From assembly GCA_965207995.1 (NCBI GenBank), contig OZ242299.1, positions 992,001 through 1,056,000 on the forward strand: a stretch of DNA of 64,000 nucleotides, given 5' to 3'. The position numbers were made by a program, and so were the translations under genes. Shown here piece by piece: positions 31,966 to 39,891 of this stretch (within the stretch, counting starts at the first letter, position 1; every line of letters begins with the position of its first letter). This stretch comes from DAOUKH01 sp965207995 (GTDB lineage Bacteria > Chloroflexota > Dehalococcoidia > SHYB01). The notes below the pieces were generated by a model. It was not told the DNA's origin. It ran no database searches and saw only the letters and a list, made by a program, of their open reading frames with translations.

Positions 31966-33310
31966 CGGATTCCGCGCGGGCACGGAAGACGAACTTCAAC
32001 GGCGTCCCCGTGAACCCGAACACCTCCCGGATGCGGTTCTCAAGATAGCGATGATACGAGAAATGCACCAACTTCGCGTCGTTGACAAAGAAGACGAACG
32101 TCGGCGGGCTCACGCCGGACTGCGTCGCGTACAGAATATGGAGCCGCTTGCGTCCGACCAAGCGGGGCAGGTGCTCCCCCGCCGCCCGGTCGACGATCTT
32201 GTTCAGGTCGGCCGTCCCGACCCTCATCCGGCGCTGCTCGTGGACTTCGAGCACCGCCCGCAGCAGCTTCGCCAGACCTTCCTCCCGCATCGCCGAGATG
32301 AACACCAGCGGCAGATAGTTGGCGAACTTGAAGCGGCGCCGCACGATCCCTTCAGCCTCGTCCTGGTCGATTTCCAGGTCCCGCGCGAGGTCCCACTTGT
32401 TCACCGCGAGCACCACGCCCTTGAACGCGTCCAGCGCGAAGCCCGCGATGTGGGCGTCCTGCACGGCCTCCAGCTCCGACACGTCGAGCAGCAGCACCGC
32501 CACGTCGGCCCGCTCCACCGCGCGCAGCGCCCGGATCACGCTGAAGCGCTCCACGCCACGTCCGACCCGTCCCCGCTTCCGCACGCCGGCGGTGTCGATC
32601 ACCGTGATCGGCTGCCCGCGGTACTCGATCACCGTGTCCACGGCATCCCGCGTCGTGCCTGGGATGTCGCTGACGATGGCTCGCTCCTCGCCGATCAAGG
32701 CATTGAGCAGGCTCGACTTTCCCGTATTGGGCCGCCCCACGATCGCCAGTCCCACGCCCTCCACCGGCGGCGGCGATGACGCCTCCGGCAGCCCATCGAG
32801 CACGGTGTCCAACAGGTCTCCGATTCCCTGGTTGTGATGGGCGCTGACCGGTAGCGGCTCGCCCAGCCCAAGCCGGTAGAACTCCGGCGTCTGGAACTCT
32901 CGTTTCCCCGAGTCGACCTTGTTCACGCCGAGGGCGACCGGCTTGCCGCACTTTCGCAGTACCTCGGCCACATCCTCGTCGGCAGGCGTGATCCCCGTGG
33001 TCACGTCGGTGAGGAAGATCACCGCGTCCGCCTCGTCGATGGCCGCGTGGACCTGCGCCCGTATCGCCCGGCCAATCGAGGCCGCCGGGTTCGCCTCCAG
33101 GCCGCCGGTGTCCACCAGCACGAAGGCCCGGTCGTCCCAGTCCACCGAGGCGAAGAGGCGGTCGCGGGTCGTGCCCGGCTCGTCGGCGGTGATCGCGATG
33201 CGTTCCCCCGCGATCCGGTTGAAGAGCGTCGACTTCCCCACGTTCGGCCGTCCGACGATCACCACGATGGGCGGGGCGGCTGTGGAGGACGTGTCGTTGG
33301 GTGGCGGCAT
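31955..33310 (-). CDS. der: Ribosome-assembly GTPase Der (EngA)
   Basis: A 451-residue protein with two GTPase domains and a KH-like C-terminus, needed for 50S subunit assembly. G-domain 1: GRPNVGKSTLFNR, DEPGTTRDR, DTGG, NKVD. G-domain 2: GRPNTGKSSLLNAL, DIPGTTRDAVD, DTAG, NKWD. The KH part has YATQSGVSPPTFVFFVND and YLENRIREVFGFTGTPLKFVFR. Length is standard. First gene of the der-plsY-gpsA operon. Confidence 0.96.
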   Translation of the reverse strand: MPPPNDTSSTAAPPIVVIVGRPNVGKSTLFNRIAGERIAITADEPGTTRDRLFASVDWDDRAFVLVDTGGLEANPAASIGRAIRAQVHAAIDEADAVIFLTDVTTGITPADEDVAEVLRKCGKPVALGVNKVDSGKREFQTPEFYRLGLGEPLPVSAHHNQGIGDLLDTVLDGLPEASSPPPVEGVGLAIVGRPNTGKSSLLNALIGEERAIVSDIPGTTRDAVDTVIEYRGQPITVIDTAGVRKRGRVGRGVERFSVIRALRAVERADVAVLLLDVSELEAVQDAHIAGFALDAFKGVVLAVNKWDLARDLEIDQDEAEGIVRRRFKFANYLPLVFISAMREEGLAKLLRAVLEVHEQRRMRVGTADLNKIVDRAAGEHLPRLVGRKRLHILYATQSGVSPPTFVFFVNDAKLVHFSYHRYLENRIREVFGFTGTPLKFVFRARAESDVR

Positions 33311-33331
33311 GGGACCCGGCCCTCGGGAGGG

Positions 33332-34255
33332 TCAGCCCCCGTAGATCTCCAGCAGCACGGCCTTCTGCCCGTGCAAGCGGTTCTCCGCCTGTTCGAAGAC
33401 CACCGACTTCGGATGGTCGAGCAGGCCCGGCGTGACCTCTTCGCCCGGGTGGGCCGGCAGTGGGTGCATGAAGATGGCGTCGCCCGCCGCGAGGTCGAGC
33501 AGCTCCGGCGTCACCCGGTACGGCTCGAAGACGGCGCGGCGTTGCTTCGCTTCGTCCTCCTGGCCCATGCTGGTCCAGACGTCCGTGTACACGACATCGG
33601 CGCCGGACACCGCCTCCCGCGGGTCTTCCAGCAGCTCCACCGGGGTTTCCGTCTCCGCGCCGGCCCAATTCGCCGCCGCCACCGTCGCCGCCGGCAGCTC
33701 GTAGCCCTTCGGCGAGGCCGCCCGGAAACGCGCCCCGCACATCGCCGAAGCCAGCGCCAGGCTTACCGCCACGTTGTTGCCGTCGCCGACATAGGCGATG
33801 GTCAACCCCTCGACGCCGCCCTTCTTCTCGCGGGCGGTCAGCAGATCCGCGACCGCCTGACAGGGGTGCTCTCCATCCGAAAGCCCATTGATCACGGGGA
33901 CCCGCGCGTGCCGGGCCAGCGCCTCGACGACGTCGTGCCCGAACGTCCGCGCCACGATGCCGTCGACCAAGCGCCCCAGCACCTTCGCCACATCCTCGAC
34001 CGGCTCCCGCTTCCCGAGGCCCACCTCGTCTGGGGAAAGATAGAGCGGGTGGCCACCCATCTGATGCACCGCCAAATCGAAGCTCACCCGCGTCCGCAGC
34101 GACGGCTTTTGGAAGAGAAGCGCGATGCTCTTGCCCTCCAACGGCCGGGGGCCGGCGGACGCACCCGCCGCCTTCAGCGCGATGCCGCTCTCCAGAATGC
34201 GCAGCAGACGCTCCGCGCCGAGGTCTTGAATGGAAACAACGTCGAGCTTATTCAT
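33332..34255 (-). CDS. argF: Ornithine carbamoyltransferase
   Basis: A 307-residue carbamoyltransferase of the arginine pathway (ornithine + carbamoyl phosphate to citrulline). The carbamoyl-phosphate motif is KPSLRTRVSF (STRTR position reads SLRTR), followed by HPCQAVADLL and the ornithine-side DVWTSMGQE (SMG loop). The HCLP motif that normally carries the catalytic Cys reads FMHPLPAH, with Pro instead of Cys; otherwise length and order are standard. The nearby SMG loop argues for an ornithine rather than aspartate enzyme. No other arg gene is in the window. A TATACT at 34319-34324 is a plausible -10 box with a leader of about 57 bases. Confidence 0.9.
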   Translation of the reverse strand: MNKLDVVSIQDLGAERLLRILESGIALKAAGASAGPRPLEGKSIALLFQKPSLRTRVSFDLAVHQMGGHPLYLSPDEVGLGKREPVEDVAKVLGRLVDGIVARTFGHDVVEALARHARVPVINGLSDGEHPCQAVADLLTAREKKGGVEGLTIAYVGDGNNVAVSLALASAMCGARFRAASPKGYELPAATVAAANWAGAETETPVELLEDPREAVSGADVVYTDVWTSMGQEDEAKQRRAVFEPYRVTPELLDLAAGDAIFMHPLPAHPGEEVTPGLLDHPKSVVFEQAENRLHGQKAVLLEIYGG

Positions 34256-34318
34256 CGGAGCAGCGGACGGGCCGCGCCATGCGGCGCCGGAAGAAAACGG
34301 GGTGAATGGAGCTTTGCC

Positions 34319-34324
34319 AGTATA
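34319..34324 (-). promoter_or_regulatory. -10 box for argF
   Basis: TATACT on the minus strand, about 64 bases before the argF ATG. No arginine-repressor-type box was recognised in the leader. Confidence 0.45.
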
Positions 34325-34405
34325 GCACCCGAAGCGTGAGGCCCTTCCGTCTCCTTGGCCGTTAAGTGCGCTACACTCCCCCGTGCAACCAAGGAGTAAA
34401 CCCCG

Positions 34406-36274
34406 ATGTGCGGCATCATCGGCTACGCCGGCTCCCGGCCCGCCTTCCCCACCGTGATCGACTCGTTGAGGCGGCTCGAATACCGCGGCTACGACAGCGC
34501 CGGCGTCGCCGTCCTTAACGGAGGCGGCCCCCTCCACATCCGCAAGACGGCGGGGAAGATCGCCGACCTCCCCCTCGACGGCCTCGGCGACGCCGGCGCC
34601 ACCGCCATCGCCCACACCCGGTGGGCCACCCACGGCAGGCCCACGCTCCAGAACGCCCATCCCCACACCGACGGCGCGGGCAACGTCGCCGTCGTCCACA
34701 ACGGCATCGTCGAGAACTACGAGGCGCTTCGCGCCGACCTCCTCCGCGAAGGACGCGTCTTCCGCTCCGAGACCGACACCGAGGTCATACCCCTCCTCAT
34801 CGAGCGCTTCCTCGAACGGGGCGCATCCCTGGAGGAGGCCGTGCGCGAGGCCGCCAAGCTCCTTCAGGGCGGCCACGCCATCGCCGTCATCGGCGCCGGC
34901 GCCCCCGGCGCCGTCATCGGCCTCCGCATCGGCCACGCCGGCGGCCTGGTCGTCGGACGCGGCGGCGGCGAGAGCTTCCTCGCCAGCGACCTCCCCGCCA
35001 TCGCCGGCGTCGTCGACCGCGTCGCCTACCTCGCCGACGGCGAGATGGCCGTCGTCACCCCCGAAGGCGCCGCCTGCACCGACCTCGAAGGCCGCCCCAT
35101 CGAGAAGGAATGGCGGATAGGGCGCCACAATCCCGCCGCCGCGGCCAAGGGCCCCCACAAGCACTTCATGCTCAAGGAGATCATGGAGCAGCCCGAGTCC
35201 TTGGCCAGCGCCATGCGCGATCGAGTCGACTTCAACGAGGTGCGCCTGGACCTCCCCGGCTTCCCCTTCGACGCCGCCCGCGTCCGCGCCTTCGACCGCG
35301 TCGTGCTCCTCGGCATGGGCACCAGCTACCACGCCGCGCAGGTCGGCCGCTTGATGATCGAACACCTGGCCCGCCTGCCCGCCGAGGCGGAGCACTCCAG
35401 TGAGTTCCGCTATCGCGAGCCCGTCCTGACGCCGGACACGCTCGTCGTCACCATCGTCCAGTCCGGCGAGACCGCCGACAGCCTCGTGGCCATGCAGGAG
35501 GCGTCCCGGCGCGGAGCGGCGCAGATCGCCGTCACCAACGTCGCCGGGTCGGAGGCCGCCCGCCTCGCCGACTACGCCCTCCTCCTCAACGCCGGCCCCG
35601 AAATCGCCGTCGCCTCGACCAAGACCTTCACCGGCTCGCTGCTCTGCCTCTACCTACTCGCCCTGCGGCTAGGTGAGCTGCGCGGCGCGCTCGACGCGGA
35701 CGTCGTCGCCGAGTCCATCCATGCCCTCGCCCGCCTGCCCGAGCAGGTCGGCCGCTCGCTTGCCGCCGCCGGCCTCGACGACGTTGCGCGCACCTATGCC
35801 CACGCCAAGGACTTCCTGTTCCTGGGGCGCGGCCCGCTCTATCCCATCGCCCTGGAGGGCGCGCTCAAGCTCAAGGAGGTCAGCTACATCCACGCCGAGG
35901 GCTGCCAGGCCGGCGAGATGAAGCACGGCCCCATCGCCCTCATCGACGAGGAGATGCCCGTGTTGGCCCTGGCCGTCCGCGAGCCGCCGAACGGCCCCGG
36001 CCGCCCCCGCAATGGCCGCCTCCACGACAAGATGCTGGGGAACATCGAGGAGGTCCGCGCCCGGGGAGGCCGCGTGATCGTCCTGGCCGCGGAGGGCGAT
36101 GATCGCACCGCCGCAAAGGCCGACCACGCGATCTCGGTTCCCGAGGCCCCCGCCCTGCTCGCGCCCATCCTCGCGGCGGCCCCGCTGCAGTTGCTCGCCT
36201 ACCGCATCGCGGTGCGCCGGGGCTGCGACGTCGACCAGCCCCGCAACCTCGCCAAGACCGTCACCGTTGAATAA
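34406..36274 (+). CDS. glmS: Glutamine--fructose-6-phosphate aminotransferase (isomerizing)
   Basis: A 622-residue enzyme that makes glucosamine 6-phosphate, the entry to cell-wall amino sugars. The N-terminal nucleophile is Cys 2 (MCGIIGYAG), with RLEYRGYDSAG, HTRWATHG and the HNGIVENY ammonia-channel region; two SIS sugar domains follow (GMGTSYHAAQVGR, TIVQSGETADS, STKTFTGSLL; then GRGPLYPIALEGALKLKEVSYIHAEG, GEMKHGPIALI) and the closing NLAKTVTVE. An insert NGPGRPRNGRL near residue 530 is longer than in E. coli GlmS. Start supported by AAGGAG; a TACACT at 34371-34376 is the likely -10 box. Confidence 0.97.
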   Translation: MCGIIGYAGSRPAFPTVIDSLRRLEYRGYDSAGVAVLNGGGPLHIRKTAGKIADLPLDGLGDAGATAIAHTRWATHGRPTLQNAHPHTDGAGNVAVVHNGIVENYEALRADLLREGRVFRSETDTEVIPLLIERFLERGASLEEAVREAAKLLQGGHAIAVIGAGAPGAVIGLRIGHAGGLVVGRGGGESFLASDLPAIAGVVDRVAYLADGEMAVVTPEGAACTDLEGRPIEKEWRIGRHNPAAAAKGPHKHFMLKEIMEQPESLASAMRDRVDFNEVRLDLPGFPFDAARVRAFDRVVLLGMGTSYHAAQVGRLMIEHLARLPAEAEHSSEFRYREPVLTPDTLVVTIVQSGETADSLVAMQEASRRGAAQIAVTNVAGSEAARLADYALLLNAGPEIAVASTKTFTGSLLCLYLLALRLGELRGALDADVVAESIHALARLPEQVGRSLAAAGLDDVARTYAHAKDFLFLGRGPLYPIALEGALKLKEVSYIHAEGCQAGEMKHGPIALIDEEMPVLALAVREPPNGPGRPRNGRLHDKMLGNIEEVRARGGRVIVLAAEGDDRTAAKADHAISVPEAPALLAPILAAAPLQLLAYRIAVRRGCDVDQPRNLAKTVTVE

Positions 36275-36295
36275 GTCGCGGCGGGCGACTACTAT
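36267..36295 (+). promoter_or_regulatory. Promoter for the small protein/thiolase/DUF35 operon
   Basis: TTGAAT (36267-36272), 17 bases, TACTAT (36290-36295). It starts inside the last codons of glmS and lies 110 bases before the small-protein ATG. Confidence 0.55.
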
Positions 36296-36403
36296 ACACG
36301 GCGCTCGAAGCGCAAAGACGAGGCGCGGCGCGCCCGGGTCGGACATTCCGGGTAACGCCGCGCTTCAACCGGTTTGGCCCACTTCGCCGGCCGAGGAGGC
36401 AGC

Positions 36404-36628
36404 ATGGTCCAGGAGAACATCAAGAAGTTCGGCATCTACTTCAACGCGCAGGATATGAAGGTCGTCCGCATCAACTCGCCCTACTGGTTCCCCCCGGAGC
36501 CGGATTGGGTGATGGTCACCAACGAGGTGAACGCGACCCTGCTCAGCATCCGCGAGATGATCGGTGAGAAGAAGCTCGTGGACAACCCCGACGAAGTCAC
36601 CTGGGGCTCGATACCCCTCCTGGACTAA
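36404..36628 (+). CDS. Small hypothetical protein (74 residues), first gene of thiolase operon
   Basis: Starts MVQENIKKFGIYFNAQDMK after a strong GAGGAGG site. Acidic-amphipathic, no membrane span, no cysteine. The middle (INSPYWFPPEPDWVMVTNEVNATLLSIREMIG) has a Trp/Pro-rich patch and a helix; the end is VTWGSIPLLD. Family not recognised. It lies 60 bases ahead of the thiolase-like gene on the same strand and behind a fair promoter, so it is probably co-expressed and may be an accessory protein of the thiolase/DUF35 complex. Confidence 0.75.
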   Translation: MVQENIKKFGIYFNAQDMKVVRINSPYWFPPEPDWVMVTNEVNATLLSIREMIGEKKLVDNPDEVTWGSIPLLD

Positions 36629-36688
36629 GCGCCGGGCCGGTTCCGACAGACGCGCCCATCCGGCGCGGCACCCGCAGAGGAGGCATCT

Positions 36689-37849
36689 ATGGGAGGGCTC
36701 ACGCGTAAGGCGGCGATCGCCGGCGTCTTCGAGCATCCAAGCCGAAAAGACCCCACCGTTTCCGAAAACGCCATCCAAGCGTTGAGCGCCAAGCGCGCGC
36801 TCGAAGATGCTGGCTTGGACATCAAGGACGTGGACGGCCTCATGTCCCCCGTGGGCATGGGACTCCTGCAGGTCGCCGAGTACATGGGGCTCAACCCCGA
36901 CCTCGTCGACAGCACTCAGGTCGGCGGCTCTTCCTATCAGCTGCACGTCGCCCGCGCCACCGCGGCCATCGCTGCCGGCCAGGCCAACTGCATCGTCGTC
37001 ACCTACGGCAGCATCGCCCGCTCCAGCGCCCGCGCCATCGGAACCGGCGGTCGCAACATGGCCAACCCCAACCCCATCGAGAGCTTCGAGGTGCCCTACG
37101 GCGGCATCCTCGCCGGCATGTACGCCATGGTGAAGAACCGCCACATGCACGAGTTCGGCACCAAGGACGAGCAGTTCGCCAACATCTCCGTCATCACCCG
37201 CCGCCACGCCGGCTTGAACCCCGACGCGATGTTCCGCGACCCCATCACCATCGACGACGTCCTCAGCTCGCGCATCATCGCCTACCCGCTGCATCTCCTC
37301 GAGTGCTGCATCGTCAGCGATGGCGGCGGCGCGGTCGTCGTCGTCAGCCCAGAGCTGGCCCGCTCCATCAAGAAGAAGCCCGTCTGGGTGCTCGGCGAGG
37401 GCGAGGGCTACGCCCACCTCGCCAACGGTAAGCGCGACTGGGTCACCACCGGCGCGGCGCAGTCGGGCAAGACCGCCTTCGCGCAGGCCGGCGTCACCCA
37501 CGACGACATCGACCACGCCATGATCTACGACTCCTTCACCATCACCGTCCTCACCGCCCTCGAAGACCTCGGCTTCTGCGCCAAGGGCGAGGGCGGCGCA
37601 TTCGTCGAGGGCAACCGCCTCGCCATCGACGGCGACATGCCCATGAACACCGATGGCGGCGGCCTCTCCTCCAACCACCCCGGCATGCGCGGCCTCTTCC
37701 TCATCATCGAGGCGGTCAAGCAGTTGCGGCAGGACTACGCGGGCACGGAGCGCCAGGTTCCCGGCGACCCCAAGATCTCCATCGCCCACGGCACCGGCGG
37801 CATGCTCGGCTCGCGCCACGCCTCCGAGACCCTGATCCTGGGAGTCTAA
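36689..37849 (+). CDS. Thiolase-fold acetyl-CoA acetyltransferase/SCP-x-like protein
   Basis: A 386-residue thiolase-superfamily enzyme, homologous to the one at 6.6-7.8 kb. Seen: RKAAIAGVFEHPSRKDP, DVDGLMSPVGMG, VGGSSYQLHVARATAAIAAGQ (no Cys at the nucleophile position, Gly-Ser-Ser instead), ECCIVSDGGGAVVVVSPE, DGGGLSSNHPGMRGLFLIIEAVKQLR with the conserved His, and HGTGGMLGSRHASETLILG. As with its homologue, the lost Cys suggests aldolase or non-decarboxylating acyl transfer chemistry rather than classical thiolysis. Preceded by GAGGAGG; two bases separate it from the DUF35 partner gene. Confidence 0.9.
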   Translation: MGGLTRKAAIAGVFEHPSRKDPTVSENAIQALSAKRALEDAGLDIKDVDGLMSPVGMGLLQVAEYMGLNPDLVDSTQVGGSSYQLHVARATAAIAAGQANCIVVTYGSIARSSARAIGTGGRNMANPNPIESFEVPYGGILAGMYAMVKNRHMHEFGTKDEQFANISVITRRHAGLNPDAMFRDPITIDDVLSSRIIAYPLHLLECCIVSDGGGAVVVVSPELARSIKKKPVWVLGEGEGYAHLANGKRDWVTTGAAQSGKTAFAQAGVTHDDIDHAMIYDSFTITVLTALEDLGFCAKGEGGAFVEGNRLAIDGDMPMNTDGGGLSSNHPGMRGLFLIIEAVKQLRQDYAGTERQVPGDPKISIAHGTGGMLGSRHASETLILGV

Positions 37850-37851
37850 TC

Positions 37852-38277
37852 ATGACCACCGATTACCTGAAACCGATACCGACCGCCGATACGGACTCCA
37901 AGCCGTTCTGGGACGGCTGCAAGAACCACGAGCTCCTCATCCCCAGGTGCAGCGAAAGCGAATGCGACGTGAGCTTCTTCCCGCCCCAGAGCGTCTGCCC
38001 CATCTGCTGGAAGCGTGACAAAGTCACCTTCGAGAAGGCCCCGGGCACCGGCGAGATCTACACCTTCTCCGTCGTCAACCAGAACAAGTCCCGCGCCTGG
38101 GCCGACGACGTCCCCTACGCCATCGGCTACATTACCCTCGACGGTCCCGGCGTCCAGATCTTTAGCAACATCGTCAACGTCGACGACCCCTTCAAGCTCA
38201 AGATCGGCCAGAAGGTCAAAGTCACCTTCCGCGACATCAACGACGACGTCTCCATCCCCCTCTTCGAACCGGCCTAA
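37852..38277 (+). CDS. DUF35 OB-fold/zinc-ribbon acyl-CoA-associated protein
   Basis: A 141-residue DUF35 protein. Zinc-ribbon cysteines occur as C-SESEC (33, 38) and VCPICWK (49, 52); the first pair has an unusual four-residue spacer rather than the CxxC of the copy at 6.2 kb. The OB fold follows (GTGEIYTFSVVNQNKSRAWADDVPYAIGYITLDGPG). It should pair with the thiolase-like protein whose stop codon lies two bases upstream. Confidence 0.92.
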   Translation: MTTDYLKPIPTADTDSKPFWDGCKNHELLIPRCSESECDVSFFPPQSVCPICWKRDKVTFEKAPGTGEIYTFSVVNQNKSRAWADDVPYAIGYITLDGPGVQIFSNIVNVDDPFKLKIGQKVKVTFRDINDDVSIPLFEPA

Positions 38278-38319
38278 CGCCCCCGCCGGCGGGCCAACGG
38301 AGGCGGCTGAGGGAGCGAA

Positions 38320-38445
38320 GTGAAAGACGGCGCCCGCAAGGGCTTCGCCGACCGCGTCAGCTTCGGCTGCGGCTGCGCCCTCGCCATCGTCCTCGCCGCC
38401 ATCGGCGCCGGCATCCTCGTCTACCTCGGCACCTCCTCCCCGTAA
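38320..38445 (+). CDS. Small single-span membrane protein (41 residues)
   Basis: A short gene with a GTG start. It begins MKDGARKGFADRVSFGCGC and has one membrane span (ALAIVLAAIGAGILVYL) before GTSSP. A GGAGGC and a GGGAG precede the start, and it lies 42 bases after the DUF35 gene on the same strand, so it could be the fourth gene of that operon. A Cys-Gly-Cys precedes the span. Coding status is likely but rests on context only. Confidence 0.5.
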   Translation: MKDGARKGFADRVSFGCGCALAIVLAAIGAGILVYLGTSSP

Positions 38446-38481
38446 CGGCCGCCTCTTAAACCTCCCTCCCTCTGGCGCCCC

Positions 38482-38720
38482 TTAAACCTCCCTCCCTTTG
38501 GGAGGGACTGAGGGCGGGCCGGGCCGGGCGGGTGCAGCGGGGTGGTCTCCCCTCTCCCCCTCTGGGGGAGACTGAGAGAGGGCACGCGCCGCAGGCGAGT
38601 CGGAGGGGCCGGGCGCGGGGGTTTCCCCTCTTCTCCCCCCGGGAGAAGATTGAGATGAGGGGCCCCGCGCCAACCGCCAACGGTGCCCCTGTAGGGGCGA
38701 CCCTTGTGGTCGCCCGTCCC
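38482..38720 (+). repeat. Cluster of intergenic repeats (families D, A, B, C)
   Basis: The 286-base gap is nearly all repeats: family D at 38482-38520 (CCTCCCTTTGGGAGGGACTG), A at 38551-38606, B at 38626-38668 and C at 38686-38720 (GACCCTTGTGGTC core). A broken D-like piece lies at 38458-38475. Confidence 0.88.
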
Positions 38721-38731
38721 CTAGCCGCCCG

Positions 38732-39157
38732 CTAATCCAGATCGAGACTCGTCAGCCCAGCCACCGCAGCCCCATGCTCCGTCACCGCCAATGCGTTGAC
38801 GAAACGGATGTCCGCCGTGACCAAAGTCGCTCCCAACCGGTGCGCCAAGGCAAGATAGACGCAGTCATAGACGGGCCGGTCCAGAGCAAGAGACAGACGG
38901 ACCGCGTCGGGGCCTACCTCGTCGTCGCGCATCCATCGGACCGCCATCTCTGGAATGGCGGCGGCCAACGCGCCCGCATGGCTTCGCTCCAACTCGCCCA
39001 TGCGGACTTTGCGCCAGAGCGCATTGCCGACCTCCGACGCCATCAGCCCCGGGGCGAAGAGCTCGTGGCTGCCGTCGAGCAAACGTTCCGCCGCGGCGGA
39101 GTCTTCTTCTTCCACCAGCCACTTGACGGCGACGCTGGCGTCCACCACCAACCGCAT
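38732..39157 (-). CDS. PIN-domain toxin (VapC/FitB type)
   Basis: A 141-residue PIN ribonuclease. Active-site acids are Asp 6 (VVDASVAVKWLVEEED), Glu of LMASEVGNALWRK, and the Asp residues of PVYDCVYLALAHRLGATLVTADIRF. Its ATG overlaps the antitoxin stop (TGATG). Confidence 0.9.
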   Translation of the reverse strand: MRLVVDASVAVKWLVEEEDSAAAERLLDGSHELFAPGLMASEVGNALWRKVRMGELERSHAGALAAAIPEMAVRWMRDDEVGPDAVRLSLALDRPVYDCVYLALAHRLGATLVTADIRFVNALAVTEHGAAVAGLTSLDLD

Positions 39158-39414
39158 CAGGCAGGCCCATGCCCGCTATCGCGGTCTTCCCGGATTAGGA
39201 CCTCCGCAGGAGTCTGACGAACGTGGTCGGTCCTTCCGCGCAGGCGTTTCGCCAAAGCCGCGAACGACCGCGTCTTCTCCGCCATCCCGTCCTCGGCGGC
39301 CTGCTCAAGGATGTGCCGGGCCTCGCTCTCCAAGGAGCGGTTGTTGTCGGCGGCGCGGCGCTTGAGCCGTCCCACGACGTCATCATCCAACCGCCGTACG
39401 TAGACCGTCCCCAT
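39157..39414 (-). CDS. FitA-type ribbon-helix-helix antitoxin
   Basis: An 85-residue antitoxin. The DNA-binding part is VYVRRLDDDVVGRLKRRAADNNRSLESEARHILEQA; the tail TPAEVLIREDRDSGHGPA would cover the toxin active site. The LIREDRD tail is also seen in the antitoxin at 30.0 kb, so the two pairs share ancestry at least in this part. A CATAAT at about 39440 may be the -10 box. Confidence 0.9.
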   Translation of the reverse strand: MGTVYVRRLDDDVVGRLKRRAADNNRSLESEARHILEQAAEDGMAEKTRSFAALAKRLRGRTDHVRQTPAEVLIREDRDSGHGPA

Positions 39415-39473
39415 CGCAAACCCTCAGGCAACTGCTAACATTATGCTAGCACATACCAAGGCGTCAGTCCCCC

Positions 39474-39565
39474 CCTCTTCTCCCACGGGAGAAGATTGAG
39501 ATGAGGGGCCCCGCGCCAACCGCCAACGGCCCCCTGTAGAGGCGATTCGCGAATCGCCCGTCCCC
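39474..39565 (+). repeat. Intergenic repeats (families B and C)
   Basis: Family B at 39474-39513 and family C at 39531-39565 (GATTCGCGAATC core), directly followed by a partial C-like piece (CCACCCTCGTGGTC). They separate the antitoxin gene from the end of the virion module. Confidence 0.88.
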
Positions 39566-39582
39566 ACCGGCCACCCTCGTGG

Positions 39583-39888
39583 TCAGCCCTCCCGCTCCGC
39601 GCCGCCACCCCGCAGCGCACTCTCGTACCCCCGCTGCCACGCCAGGTCGCGGCGCACCGACGACACCTCCGCGTGCAGCGCCCCCAGCATCTCGTGCGTC
39701 GCCTGCTCCAGCGCCACCAGCCGCTCGATCAGCGCCTCCAACTTCTCGATGCGGTCGCTGTCCTCCGCGCTGAGCCGCACGTACGACGTCGACCCCTCCT
39801 GACTGCGCCGCGCGAGCTGGACCCCGGCCCCGCCCGCCGCCGCTCCGCCCAGCGCCGACCCCAGGTTGATAAGCACGTCCGTGAGCAT
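39583..39888 (-). CDS. Small coiled-coil protein, last gene of virion module
   Basis: A 101-residue protein with a short hydrophobic, Gly/Ala-rich N-terminal helix (VLINLGSALGGAAAGGAGVQLA) and a heptad-like coiled coil (SDRIEKLEALIERLVALEQATHEMLGALHAEVSSVRRDLAW). Family not recognised. In tailed phages, short proteins of this build at the end of the tail module are often holin-like or baseplate-associated. It is three bases from the tail hub-like gene and shares its strand. Confidence 0.65.
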   Translation of the reverse strand: MLTDVLINLGSALGGAAAGGAGVQLARRSQEGSTSYVRLSAEDSDRIEKLEALIERLVALEQATHEMLGALHAEVSSVRRDLAWQRGYESALRGGGAEREG

Positions 39889-39891
39889 CGC

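Noticed and set aside
34256..34405. glmS ribozyme upstream of glmS
   Set aside because: The gap is only 150 bases shared with the argF promoter, and no ribozyme core sequence was recognised; a normal ribosome site and -10 box are present.
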